Assembly: GCA_944470555.2 (NCBI GenBank)
Contig: OX104130.1
Coordinates: 42,875,491-42,939,490 of the forward strand
DNA length: 64,000 bases
DNA from: Heterobilharzia americana
Taxonomy: Eukaryota; Platyhelminthes; Trematoda; Strigeidida; Schistosomatidae
Direction: 5' to 3'
Positions 1-12,003 of this stretch are shown here, in pieces (position 1 is the stretch's first letter; every line of letters begins with the position of its first letter). The position numbers and the translations under genes were made by a program. The notes below the pieces were generated by a model. It worked only from the letters and a program-made list of their open reading frames with translations, had not been told where the DNA came from and searched no databases.

Positions 1-1824
1 CATTACTGTCTCTTAGATTTGAGCCATCTGATGTATTAAGCAACACAATGTGACTAAAACTCCTGACTCTCGATAATATATGAGTGTAGACCTCAGTAAC
101 AATTATCAGTGATACTTGAGTTTCACCTGTTACGTTACTCAAATCACCTGTATGATCTTCAGGAACTGTTTTTATTCACATTAGCTACTTCATGGGGATC
201 AAGTTCAACGCAGACGTCTTCACATCTACAAGGGAAGCGAAGATTAGAGATAAAAGGTGGCAATTTAGATGTGCAGTGTGATTTAGGTGGTAAAATTGGA
301 TTATTAATTATAAACTGTATCGAGATGATTACATTCACTTTAATGACCGATCAAACCTCTTTAACAAAATATTCACCGCACTTTGTAATTATTATTCGCA
401 AAAACACTCCACAGACTGAATTATACGATTGTCGGTTAGGTAAAGCTACTAATGTATTCTGCGATTCATCTAGTTATGATAACTATACAAAAATAATTTT
501 TCTGTAACTCAACCTTGTAAAATCATTAATTTTTGTTTTTTAAGTGTATTGATGCGTCATCCGTTATCATTACAAAATTATCAACTTCACATAAGGTTCC
601 TAAAATGTTTTTTGCAGTAAACATGAATGTCACTACTGTCTAGACAGGATTCATGTATCGGTTGAACTTAATTTATATTTACATTACAGAAAATGTTGAA
701 GTGGCAGAAAATTTCATTTTAATAGGTTCCATTTCCTATTCTAAAAATGGATAGAGGAATAGAATTGTGCATGCCAAAACGACAATCAAGGCTTATGCAC
801 AATTCTCTGCATCCATACCTTTATCTGTATATAGACAGCTACACTCATTAGCAACTCTAATTCCTTCCCTTCTTTCCTGTTCACCTGTTTTTTCTTGATG
901 GGAAAACTAGTCGTTAACTTGCCTGTTTGTAAATCATACCACAAAATACTACGGATTATAATTACTGTTTCATACCTTTTGAAACGAATGATGAAATCGT
1001 CAGAAGTCTGATATCTTTTTATAGTGAAATGAAATATTTTTTATGAAGAATAGTTTGTATATCTCAACGAAGACTGTAGAATATAAGCATTTTTGATCTA
1101 ATGGTTTTATGAGATGCGTAAAACACTGAATCGAAATTTTTTATTGAATAAAGATGCAGTATACAGGTATGCAGAGCAGAGATATTACAAACTTCGCATT
1201 TCTCGTTCCATTCAATAGATAAACACTGGATGTTGATTAAAAGCTTGTATGGAGTTAAAAATTTGGATTAAGCAAGCATGTGTTGCCCCACTAATTTGAG
1301 ACATGACTAGAGCTTGGACACTGAAGTGCCGATTGGAGAGGATAATCAGGAAAAACCATCATTCAGATTATTTTCACACTGAAACCATCAGTTGGTCAAT
1401 ATATGACTACTATTCATTGACAAATTCAGATAATTTTCTGTACACAATCGACAGCGACAGAAACAGGCATCTTATCGGGATTCGAATCAACAGCCTTTCG
1501 GTTTCAGTTATGTCAATTAATCAGTCTTTTAATCCACGAAATGTTGGTATGAATCTTCAAATCGATTTCAGTCGCTATCTGCCAATATAAATTTTGGTTT
1601 ACTAAACATAAGTATTTGATGTGAATTAGAAAGACATGCTTTGTTCAAAACATGCTGCGCAGTTTGAAGACAAGTCAACCACGGGTCCAAAATATTTGAG
1701 TAGCATGATGTGCAATAAGGAAACACAGGTTTTGTCATCTAAATTTATAAATCGGCTTTAAGTTCAATAATTTTATTTTAGACCACTAACTTGGGTATTC
1801 CAGAAGACATGTAGCGCTTCCATA

Positions 1825-1826
<2 letters not shown>
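1..1826. other. AT-rich DNA, no recognised feature
   Basis: No coding pattern, RNA or mobile element was recognised. The longest open frames (109-507 and 1303-1590, plus strand) have low-complexity composition, no family motif and no convincing splice context, so they are treated as chance. Confidence 0.5.

Positions 1827-1856
<30 letters not shown>
1827..1856. repeat. (AT)n microsatellite
   Basis: Thirty bases of uninterrupted AT dinucleotides in ordinary AT-rich DNA. Confidence 0.95.
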
Positions 1857-1859
<3 letters not shown>

Positions 1860-2674
1860 CTACTGCTTTTTGGAATAGGATGGGGTTATCACTGAACTTT
1901 ATTTATAGTCTTATGTAGGTTTAGTCGATTTCACTTGCTTACCAAAGTAATCAGTTAGTGACAGGTATAATTTACTCGGAACGAGAATAATGTTCATTAT
2001 GATGATTTGGTTGGTTGTAGCTAGCAGAATTATGTCCATTGAAATAGACTGATCACGTGACCTACTTACCTAACAGCCAGACTTTATGTGTAAATTCTAA
2101 ATTTTGCAAGAATTACAAGTTATTTTAGTTGTCTCATTCATCAACGATACTCATGGCTTCTGTAAAAATCTGTGTACAGATCTCAAATGGTTTAGTAGGC
2201 TTTAGCTTTTATGAATTCAGTTTTAAGTTACACCCTGATAACAAGCCCGTCATTCATTGGATCTTTATTTGTTAACTTGTATTTGAAGAGTGATAGAGTA
2301 TTTCACTCCAAAACTTATCAAACAACCCTTAGACTAAAATATTTTCCATATCTGTCAAAGTTAATCTTAATTCGCATGGACTAAATGTAGGTGCAGTCAT
2401 TAAGCAAACTAAGTGGAATAGTTTTTCGACGTACTGAGAGCGAAAACAGTTAAAACGTCAAGAACATTAATTTCAGTTTGGCGGAATTGATCAGTGCTTC
2501 AGTACTACATATTTTAAATAAAACTTACAATTACCAATTTCCGAAGTCAGTTTCCACGTAGAAGTGTCTCAAAGTGTGCTGAGGAAAACATCTCAATATT
2601 TCTAGACTTGACTGCAATGCATTTTTGTGCGGCATCCTGTGAACATACGTATATCTTCGTCAACATCAGTAGCA
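1857..2674. other. AT-rich DNA, no clear feature
   Basis: Nothing recognised apart from about 30 bases at 2006-2040 that resemble the start of the hammerhead-bearing repeat arm at 43914 (shared ggttggttgtagctagcag-like text). No ribozyme core follows, so this is at most a fragment. Confidence 0.4.
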
Positions 2675-3465
2675 TTATTCTATTATCATTTGTCCCTTGG
2701 GTTCCTAGTGGAACATACAGCTTCAGTAACACGTCTCCATTTCACTCTCCAGTTCGCTGCAGTCTTTTCAACCTCACTCCACCACTACCAGCCCACAAGA
2801 TTTCATTTCTTCCTCACATGATCTCATCCATGTCACCCTCACCTCGGACGACCAACTCACCGTATCCACTTTGGATTCCTCTTGACGACCTGACCTGGCC
2901 AGACGCATGATGTCCCCAAACGGTCTTCTCAGTGTATCCCCAATCCAATCCAATCCATCTCCACATTCTTATTCTGCATATTTGGTGGGTGATGGCTTCT
3001 TGGTCGGTCCGTTGGCAGGCCAGAGTTCCTTGTTGTTTATTCTTTCTGATCATCCGATCTTCACTATCGAGTGAGCATGGGTGGTAGCTGTTGATGAGTG
3101 TTTGTAGGTTGTTGGAAATGCTTTTCGTGACACGTCACGTCTCTCAACCATCACAGAATCACTGACTTGACATTTGTATTAGTGTTGAAATCTGGATCTT
3201 GTTCTCACCTTATGCTGAGTGCAGTGGAGTGCAGTAGATCTCCACATTGACTTCAGGTTAGTGGAGGCCTGTCTTGCTTTTGCGACACTTGTTTTGATGA
3301 TCTCATCTGTGTCACCATCTGTGTTTGAAACGGTGCTGTCTAGGTAAGTAGGTAGGTGGGTGAAAGACACTACTTCCCTCAGATTTCTCCCGTTGATGGT
3401 GATTTGTGCTTGTTGTTGATGCTGTTGTTGGTTGGGTATCTTCATCACCTTTCCTACTTAACTGG
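2675..3465 (-). mobile_element. RTE-type non-LTR retrotransposon, 3' part (copy A)
   Basis: This is the 3' third of an RTE-clade retrotransposon, read on the minus strand. It is collinear with the long copy at 49663-52637 from the 3' end (the plus-strand text tcccttgggttcctagtgg marks it) up to the segment after the RT domain. Minus-strand frames retain the C-terminal tail (residues such as MWRWIG at 2814-3053) and a region with LPTYLDSTVSNTDG at 3179-3448. The flank beyond the 3' end is ATT-rich, matching an AAT-type tail in element orientation. Frames are broken, so no functional protein is expected. At about 3465 homology to the 3' part stops, and the 5' end of the same family begins in the opposite direction. 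RTE assignment is from recognised protein text, not from a search. Confidence 0.85.
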
Positions 3466-3745
3466 TTCACTAGTTACTAGCCGGTCCGAAGCCTGAGTAA
3501 AAAGGGAAGGTTGGACATAGGGCTAGCAACCCTTCTCCGTAAAACCAATCCAATCTCTAAAAAAACTTCAAAGCACAAAGAATATATAAAATATAAAAAT
3601 AAACTTATTCGTCACTGGAATCGGAAAGACTGAATGACGCCATTTAGTGAGAGCCTTCAGAAAGCCAGTCGGCCGTAGTGTCACTTCTCTGTCAATTACA
3701 GCAAAAGTACCAATGTAGACATGGAAATATCAGTAGCCGAGGTTT
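3466..3745 (+). mobile_element. Inverted 5' end of an RTE element, joined to copy A
   Basis: From about 3476 the plus strand reads as the 5' terminus of the same RTE family. It matches the reverse complement of 52637 down to about 52370 in the long copy: tactag..ggt, the conserved gggctagcaaccct block, the stretch before the start codon, and gaatgacgcc at the presumed start of the ORF. Homology fades near 3745. The segment therefore starts at the element's own 5' end and runs away from copy A, giving an inverted 5' piece next to a sense 3' piece. This structure fits twin priming during reverse transcription; a later local inversion is the alternative. Confidence 0.75.
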
Positions 3746-4128
3746 CTTAAACACACGTATGTGTGCAACAATAGGAAACTACAAGGGTTAAGATCTCTTT
3801 AATTTTATTTTTGTCTTCGGGAACCGACTTGAATCTGCCTATTTTAAAGTGCAAATTGAAGGCTGGCGAAGAAGTTGTAGCTTCCAGATTCATGGGAAAT
3901 TATGTTATGTTGGCGTCTTCAATTTATAAATTCATGAGAAAATGTAATTTTTTGCTTTTTCCATCTCATAGATGAAAATACTTAACCATCAGCACAAACT
4001 TACCAATAATTGAGGAAAGTGTGAAGCACTAAGTTGAAAGGACCTGTAATTGAAAATATATATTCCATGCAAGTTTCTCAAGGGGATTATTTGCAATCCG
4101 ATTAGTCAACAACTTCCTGTCGTTTAGT
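3746..4128. other. No recognised feature
   Basis: AT-rich sequence with no recognised motif. The boundary of the inverted RTE segment on this side is not sharp. Confidence 0.4.
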
Positions 4129-4326
4129 TCATATGCTGGCTGAATTCTGAGAAACCAAACAATTCGTGCACTTCAATTTATTTTGCGTGGTTGGAGGAAA
4201 TTGACAGGAAACTCTGGCCTTAGCCTTTTGCTTATTTGCCGTCGTCAACAATGTATTTTCGTTGCCCTGAGGAAACCAATGATCTTTCGAAAATTTGAAC
4301 AAGTGTTGCTCAGTGACGTTACCCAT
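4129..4326 (-). pseudogene. Possible gag zinc-knuckle relic
   Basis: A 65-residue minus-strand open stretch contains ARVSCQFPPTT followed by KLKCTNC, spaced like the C...HARxxC...C..C zinc-knuckle arrangement of LTR-retrotransposon Gag proteins. The first cysteine pair and the expected GH are missing or altered. No protease or polymerase and no LTRs were seen nearby. This is a tentative call from motif resemblance; a chance open frame is possible. Confidence 0.3.
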
Positions 4327-4374
4327 GAGCTACTTACATGGCGACTGACTTTCAGTAGGAATGTGTTTATTTAA

Positions 4375-7260
4375 CTTAATATCTTTACATTTAGTTGTCG
4401 TCATTAATCACTGACATAAGCTGACATAAGCGAACAGGTTCACTTGTCCTTAAATAATTCTTAAAACAAATAACAAATTCGGATGGGATTCCTGTGGCAG
4501 AGGTGAATGTGAACATAGATGTTCTTTAATTGTTCCGTACAGTAGAGTTAAAGCAATAATACCAAATATCTACTTACATTCAGTGATATTTACTAAGCTG
4601 AACAACAATAAAATATTTATGGTCAAATGCATATCAGGAACTACATCATTCTCAGTAAGATATTACATATGCACCATTCAGAATATAACTATTTACGCTA
4701 AGCTAGAAGGTTAAAATCAACTCATCATATATGGTAACCACTGCTATATCAACTGGTCATAGATTCTTGTGAAATTTTTTTAACTATTATATCCTTAGAG
4801 GGAAGTTTTCTGCATTTTCACTTCGCTTGACTGAATTATCGTAATCTGCACATGTCAAAGTTATGATTTTCTACCGACGTTTTTATTCTTTGGTTAATTC
4901 GCTACTCATGGATGTATATTCATGCTAACATCAACTTAACATAGATTGTTATCTAAGATGCGGTCTTTGACAAGACGATTACTTTTCATGTACCTAAATT
5001 GTATTTGTTGTTTGAAAGCACATTTCAACTATATTTCATGCTTGAACGACATCATTTTTCTTCGCTCTGAATTATTTATAACACCGCAACTCCTGCAGAA
5101 ACAGTGATTTATACTGAGTTATTATTGCTTTGCTGATTCGGTTTTCAAAGCTGCATTTCATACTTTATCCTTTACAGTAATAAGTTAGCTTCGTATTGCT
5201 CTGTGATTTACGTTGCCGCCCATCCCACGCTGTTCCTTTGTGTATCATTAACATATGAGTTTCTCTTTAAATCCATTTGTTTCTACTATTAGACAAATCT
5301 TTGGAAACAATGTTTTGCATGAAAAATTTGATAAGTAAAGAACACTGCGCTACATAAGACTTGTCTTCAACACTAATTTTTCTCTAAAACCTAATATTAT
5401 TCTCTTAATTGCTGAGTTTTGTTTTATAATCAAATAAGCATAAACCAAATGGAGGTGAATGATCATTCAACGTGATGACTAACGAGTTTTCTCATTTTAT
5501 ACCTCCAAAAGGTCTGTTACATTAATACACTAATTTGTGTTAGATAAGTCTTAATGATATCAACTATTTATTCATGTTCATTCAGGCAGTCTGTAATCAA
5601 GAGTAATTTTGTAGTGAGTAAGTGTACATTTACTCAGACGGTCGGTGACATTCAAATGTCACTTCTTCCTTATAGGTTGAAAACAGAATGGAATTTTCAC
5701 TAATATAGTCTAAATGTTTTGAATAACTGATGGGCAGTTGAAGTATGTGATCAAATCCATTATTATCGTGGTTTTTGTATGTTTTAAAGCTTCTAAATAT
5801 ATACTAGTTGTATGACAAAAGAGTGCATGATTTTGAACTCGATTCCACATGCTTTTATGCACGAAATAGAATACATTGACTTTATACTATAATTTACGAT
5901 GCTGTCTGACATATGGTGATTTTCTAATTGACCTTAGTTAGTAAGCAAAACTGTTTTCGTCCAACAGGTTCTGAAAGAAATGCTAATTTTCTTTTTTCCC
6001 ATAGAAACATGGTTTCTGATCTTGGGTTATTTATGTTCGCAAGCTTGTTTATAAGATGTCTTGCTAAATAAAACTGCAACTAACATTTGTGGATATATGA
6101 CATCTGAATATCAATTTGAATTGAAAAACTTTACCTGCAAATGTAACCATTTTGGAGATTTCAAGCAGCTTTTATGATTTCTGAGTTTTAACATTCATCG
6201 TCGCAGGTTCAGACATACAACCATTGGAAACCTTTTACCCCACTCATGTTACATTGTTGCTCACACAACTACTGACTCAGCTGTTATACTGCATAGGCTA
6301 TAGTTGGGACTTCAAGTACCAACTAAATTACTTCAATTCGGTTTGAATATTTGAAGGTGCATACGAAAATTAACAGAGTTTCATCTCAGCGTTTTATAGT
6401 ATTCAAAGAGTTTGCCAAGGTTTCACATAACTTAGTAAAAAGGAAGACGTGTTGATTTTTGATACCTTTTACAATGCCTTTAATCCACCAAGCGGATACT
6501 TATGTTAAGCATGAAAAATAAGGTTAAGTTCAGAATTCTTTCATGGTAGAACAACACAGTGATTACCAGCTTATGCTCATCATCTGATTGACATAAATTG
6601 TTGAGAAATTTGTTGCCCAGTTAGTGAGATAATTAGTGAGTGCACGTGATGTGAATGTCCTAGGTTCTCTTTATCTAGTAGCAGTTCATGTCCCATAACT
6701 TCGTAAACTTCCAAAGTAGTATGAAAAAAGTCTCGAAGAAAGAGTTACAGCTTAGAATATTTTAATATATAACGAAATTTTCACATCATCATGTTTTCCT
6801 CTAGTAAAATACAAGTACTCGAATATTTTACTAGCGTTGATGTAACTTTCAGAATACACATTATGTACTAGTAATATTACATATTTCATCTAGCATTCAC
6901 CAAAAGAAGAAAGTGGTGTATTTTAAGTGTCGGTTTCACGTACATGATAAATCACAACAGAGATGTCTTTGAAAGACATTCAGTGCTTCTTAAGTTATAA
7001 ATTTTGTGATTACTTTCATGGGCATTTCACAAAACTCCTACAAGTACTTAAACAGGACCAAGTAGTATATCGTTTTCTGTACTTCCGCGCACCCTAACTT
7101 CCTCTTTTGGTAACTACTAAATAAATAACAATAGTGAATTCTAAGACAATATCAACGTTTCTTCATAGGAGCCCATATGTTAACAGAGGTCGTTTGGTTC
7201 ATTTCAGCATAACAATGCGAAATTACACATGTCAACAAATAATAGTAGCTAATTCCGTTT
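4375..7260. other. Long AT-rich stretch, nothing recognised
   Basis: No open frame of note, no tandem array and no recognised element in about 2.9 kb. Confidence 0.5.
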
Positions 7261-7261
7261 C

Positions 7262-7432
7262 AAACGAGGGTGCTCTGCTGTCTCAGTGGCCTGATAGATA
7301 GCACTTTGACCTCTGAAGAGATGGATATGGGTTTCCGGTCTCTGTTGGAGCTCCATCACATACTGAAGTGCAGGCATATCCGAATGACTATTCCTAAACA
7401 GAACGAAGCACGTATCCTGGTAGAAAAATAAC
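7262..7432 (+). mobile_element. Degenerate hammerhead-type SINE
   Basis: The stretch begins with tRNA-like text (ctcagtgg at 7282-7289, and a box-B-like ggtttccggtctc at 7330-7342). Downstream it has ttcctaaacagaacgaagc (7391-7409), which resembles stem II plus the GAAAC strand of the schistosome hammerhead SINEs. The CUGANGA strand is not intact and GAAAC has become GAAGC, so the ribozyme should be inactive. The order (pol III promoter, then hammerhead) matches the better copies at 11.6-12.0 and 48.7-49.0 kb. Confidence 0.45.
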
Positions 7433-7889
7433 TGCACAGAAGGTTTTTTTCAGTTTTAGTAAGGCTACTGCACAGGTTCAATGTGATCAGGAAGAAAAAA
7501 GAACGAGTAATTTGGTGAAGTGGTCAGTTTTTGACAATAAGTGCATGCAAAAAATTAGGAAGAAAAAGAAGAACAAGATAGGTAAGACTGTGATAATAGT
7601 ATCATTTTATTAGGTGAACAAGAAGAAGCATCATTTTGCATAGACTTGGTGAAAAAGTGACCAAGGCAAAGAAAGAGGGTATAGGAGTTTCAGCTAAACA
7701 CGTAGACTTAGCTTTTTCAAATGGATTTTGATGGCTTCTATTGTAGATAAAAGACAAACTTATGAACCATGAGTGAGAACAGAAGGAATTTGATAAATAA
7801 CTTGAAAGGCATTAAGGGAATCAACTGAGTCATTATTGTCAATTCGATGTGAATTGAGGGCTTTATATCGACTTTGTTTATGTTTCGAT

Positions 7890-9040
7890 TATCTATCCAT
7901 GGAGGATGACGCTCGGAAGCTAGAAAATGGACTTGCCTAGCCGCACGCGATTTAAAGTGACCCGTATTGAGCAGCTAAATCAGTCGACGCATGTGGAGGA
8001 CGGGAAATTGTTCGGTTCCTTTTTGGTCCGTGACTTCGAAATTAGTCACTTTTAAAATGTGCATCAGGACACTGCTGAATGGATTGATCGTTTTGAAGCA
8101 ATTCTCAGGTACTTTTATAATTTCACTGAAAATGTTATCCTGAAACTGCAGTCCTACGAACAGTGATTTCGGGATACGTATTTATCTAGGAACATTGCTG
8201 GTTAAGCATAACTGCGGATAATCATGATCTCATCATGGCGAATTTCGTCTATCTGTTAAACCAGACATTTTGCCAAGTATCTTTTAAATTGCAAGCAAAT
8301 GACACTCAAACAGTGAGTGAATTCTTCAGATGAAGCCAATTTTTCTAATATAGTCCTTTTTATAGTTTGATCCGTTTTTCCTCTCTATATAACCTTCCTC
8401 TTAAACGTAAAGGCAGCTACTGCTGAACTTATCTAATTTATTCTTGACACGGTTATTTTCCTCAGAGTTACATTTATACAGTCTCAGTTGTGCCAGTTAG
8501 ATCCCAACTAATTAAATCTAGTGTATTTCCAGATCAAGGCTATAAAAATCTTATCTTTATCGTATGGGCGTGAGTTTACTACATCGCCTGTTGCTGAATC
8601 TTTGTTCTTGCAGTGAATAAGGTTTTAGCATTCTCATTTCCTATAGAGGCTATTCCCCTTGACCTGGTGTACATAAATCAGATACAAATGTTTTCTTGTT
8701 CGAATTCATGTGTTGAAGAGTTTCAGGGGCATTGTCAACATCTTCCGGTCGAGTGCTGATCAGATGAAGATATAGCATCTCCATTGGATCTTATGGTAAT
8801 GGTATGCAAATTAATGATAATGTCAGAGATTCAAACAAGTTATCCTTTTGGTTTTGAGACTTAATCTTGTTGGTTCATGGGCATGCTCGGGTGTCTCATC
8901 GTTGCATTATCCAAAGTTTAGGTATTTCTCATGCGTTTAAAAAGAAGTGGCAACTTTACAACCTTCTCAGCAAGTCTTTAGTCCGCTTCAGTAGAATGGA
9001 TATTCATTACTTACTCTGGGGACGGATCCTAAGGATCTAA
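7890..9040 (+). pseudogene. Decayed gag-like ORF of an LTR retrotransposon
   Basis: From an ATG at 7927 one frame stays readable for about 100 codons with only scattered stops, and contains AEWIDRFEAILRYFYN, which resembles the W-DRFE text of schistosome Gypsy-type Gag. A second piece starts at an ATG near 8236 (LLNQTFCQVSFKLQAN). Near 8880-8970 a cysteine-poor stretch followed by KEVATLQPSQQV resembles the region after a Gag zinc knuckle. Several frameshifts and stops break it up. No protease or RT was recognised downstream and no LTRs were found. The coding character is fairly clear; the Gag identity is inferred. Confidence 0.4.
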
Positions 9041-11639
9041 CTGATAAGGATCAGCAAAAAGACAAGTTCACATGCCTACTAAATGACTAATTTCTAATTT
9101 TGCTGGAAAAAACTCTGTTAGGACTGAAATCAGTGGTGTTCCCAGAACAACCCTACCTGAATTTCTATAGGACTCCTTGTTATAGAAGTTTACATTCATT
9201 GAAAACCTTAAGAGAAGCTCTCTCAACTTAAATGCGTAAAATCCGATTTCTCAGTTTATTTTATCTTTTTGCTGAGTGTGAAATACACTTTTTTCATCAA
9301 ATACATATTCAGTCATTCTCTACTCACGCCAGTTACTATCATATAAAATACCAATTGTGAAAAAAACCTCTTTTAACTTCCCTGAATTTACTGCTTAATT
9401 ATTTACGTACGCTCGCTACCTTCCTAATCCTCTTAAATAATTATCACCAATTGATACTTTGGGATAGATAATCTATTATAAAGCAACTTATCACTGTTTG
9501 ACTGGTGTGTTATTTTAAACTTTCAAAATGATGCGTTTGAGTGTAGTCACTGGGGTTGAGCTGACCGAAAAAAAATTTTTCCTTTGCTCAAATTACTTGT
9601 TTTCTGAATGTTTAAATAAGGATTTGCTTATCACTGAAGCCTTCTGATCACAGTATTGCCTTCTCTGTATGCTTTGATTATTGAAATGATTTGACTGAAG
9701 AAATATTTTTCTCCGAATTCTGTTAGCAGTGATTTCCTTTGTTCACCAAATGCTAGTGAGAACACTTTAAAAGCTTACCTGAAACTGCTTAAGATATCAG
9801 AAACATGACAGTATGATAAACTTAACTAGGAAACAAACTAATATATATGACTGTCACTTATTCTACACCATAGCCTTAGACAAGATGAGAATTTAATACT
9901 TGGACATTCGATAACCTGCACAGATTTTACTTTCTGGCGAAGTGGCTTCTATGAGTTCATGAAGCATCTATTATTTATTTTTCTATCTCTTTGGATTCTA
10001 CAAATATATTTTCTTCATAATATAAACCGTTCTGATTCGAAGCCTAAATTCTTGTTAGGAAAATCATCAATAATTTTTATCAAATTTTGTCTTCGTAATA
10101 TGTGTCTCTTGCTGATTTATCTCTTAGCCAGTCATCTTACGATTTCATATCAGGTCGGTTATTGAAAATTTAAGAATTCAACTGAAATTCAAGGTTGGTT
10201 GTTGTACTAACGTTAAACCTTTGAATATTCATTGTTTTACGATATGGCTAACAGTGTATAGTCGTAATCTGAGATAATTTAATAGTTTGCGCACCAGTTT
10301 AGGAAACTGATTTTTATAGGGAAAGCTTACGTGCTCATTGTAACTTATTTTCATGAATTTCTCAATATTTAAATTTACGCATTATCAGGTCGTGAAAAGG
10401 TTTTCAGTATTTCAACTGATTTTACCATAATGTTACGACGATTAAAGCGATGAATGCTGAAATAAAGTCTCAGTAGGGATTCACGGAGATGTATGTAAAT
10501 CAAGCCGATAAGTGACGGATAGGATCAAAGGTGTATCCTGGATCCCAAAACCAGCTGCTACCCATCTTTAGATGATATTGTCAGATGATTTCGAATACAA
10601 CGATGAACAAAGCACATGGGTAGAAAAAATAATACACAAAGCCATATGTGTTTCCAGCCACATCATTCAGTAGAATTAGTGAACAAATTCAGCAGTAGTA
10701 AAAAATGATACAGCATCACTAACTGCTTAAAGTTTTAGGCTGAGTTTGTTATTTATAATCGTTAACAGATCATCACACAAATACTGACAGTTTTTCCTAG
10801 CCCTACTGGTTTTTAAACACTGGTTTTATTAGTAGTTAGAGTTTCCATAAGTCTAAAGTCGGCACCTAATACATGCAATATAGGTGATTTGCAACAGTTA
10901 TTGGTATTCGGACATTTTCTGCTCTTAAAAACTATGTCAGGCACTTGCGTAACTACATCTATCAGATTAAAAGCAATGAACTGTGCTGCGAATGTTATAT
11001 GCTACCGAAAATTAATAGAGAATGTGTAACTACATCTTGCAACGTAGCTAAGTGCTTAAATATGTTCCAAAGACTGTTTATTATGCCTGCATTGTGACAA
11101 ACAGTTCCCGAATAAGGATAAAAGGTTCTTCAACAACACTTGTTTTCCCTCGTTTTCAAAAAGTACTCGATATTATGCATTTGATGAGAAAGATATAAGT
11201 TTATTCCAAAAGCATTCACTTCATTTAAAGCTTTAATTCAAATATGGAGTTCTATCACAAGAAGATTATTGTTTAAATCTTTTTATACATCCGAATATAA
11301 TCACTGTACACAGAAAAATGTAAGAAAAGTTAGTCGAGTATCAAAATTCCTTGAAATTTTTCTTGAAGTCATCTGACTGACACCAAAGCATTGACACTTT
11401 TAGAGGTGATCTTCCGTTAAAAATAATGATGCTATGCTTACTAAGATATTCCTTTCTATGCTGCATAAGCTTTCATAATATTTGGTGTTAAGATCACGTT
11501 TTAAAAATTAGATCATATAAAGAAACTATCACATCTAAACTAAAATTGTATTTCTGTCTAGAGGTTTTTGGAGATTCATTAGTTGTTTCAGGTTGGGATT
11601 CATCATGGACTGACATCAGTTGGATGTAACAATGAAAAT
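9041..11639. other. No recognised feature
   Basis: About 2.6 kb of AT-rich DNA. A 68-residue hydrophobic open frame at 9959-10165 has no motif and is probably chance. Confidence 0.45.
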
Positions 11640-11770
11640 CTGAGTGCACTGGATAGCTGTTTCGTCCTAGCCTGGGACTCCTCAGCAGCGCGTACCCACA
11701 ATCTCACCAGATATTGAGCCTGGAACTTTCAGGTTCCGTGGCAGACACGTAACTATTGAGCTAATGGGTC
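11640..11770 (-). mobile_element. Hammerhead SINE, minus strand (left half of head-to-head pair)
   Basis: Read on the minus strand, the element begins with a tRNA-like promoter: TAGCTCAATAG (11753-11763) fits the pol III box A consensus, and GGCTCAATATC (11710-11720) is a decayed box B. It then runs into a hammerhead ribozyme at 11646-11691. This promoter-then-ribozyme order is the known plan of the schistosome Sm-alpha SINEs. Its promoter faces a second SINE that starts about 70 bases away at 11835 on the plus strand, so the two are divergent. Confidence 0.65.
11646..11691 (-). ncRNA. Hammerhead ribozyme with complete catalytic core
   Basis: On the minus strand the order is: stem I 5' strand GCGCTG (11686-11691), CTGAGGA core (11679-11685, CUGANGA), stem II GTCC-loop-GGAC (11664-11678, four perfect pairs), GAAAC (11659-11663), short loop AGCT, AUC cleavage triplet (11652-11654), and stem I 3' strand CAGTGC (11646-11651). 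Stem I pairs over six positions with one G-U. Stem III is only the A-U pair plus a C-A mismatch where schistosome copies usually have C-G. All invariant core residues are present, so weak self-cleavage is possible. Activity is inferred, not shown. Confidence 0.7.
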
Positions 11771-11834
11771 ACTCATGGATGACATTTGATGCAGGTCACG
11801 CTATATCGTGAACTGACAGATGTAGGAAATATGG

Positions 11835-12003
11835 ACCCATTTACTCAATGGTAACGTGTTGGCCACGAAACATGAAGGTCCTGGGTTCGACACCCGGCAG
11901 TATCATGATGGCGTACTGCGTCACATACTGGAACGAAACAGCTATTCAGTGCTCCCAGGTTTCCAACGTTTCTCTAGCTGGTGCCAGTTCATGATGAAAT
12001 AAA
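11835..12003 (+). mobile_element. Hammerhead SINE, plus strand (right half of head-to-head pair)
   Basis: It starts with tactcaatggta (11842-11853, box A-like) and ggttcgacacc (11884-11894, good box B). A hammerhead remnant at 11916-11947 follows: the GAAAC strand is intact at 11935-11939 and is followed by agctattc and cagtgc, as in the minus-strand partner. The CUGANGA strand is eroded to ctgcg and stem II is shortened, so the ribozyme is probably dead. The 3' part (11950-12003) contains text shared with other hammerhead SINEs here (gctcccaggtttcc). Confidence 0.6.

Noticed and set aside
109..507. 132-residue open frame, plus strand
   Set aside because: No motif, no splice context and composition like chance translation of AT-rich DNA.
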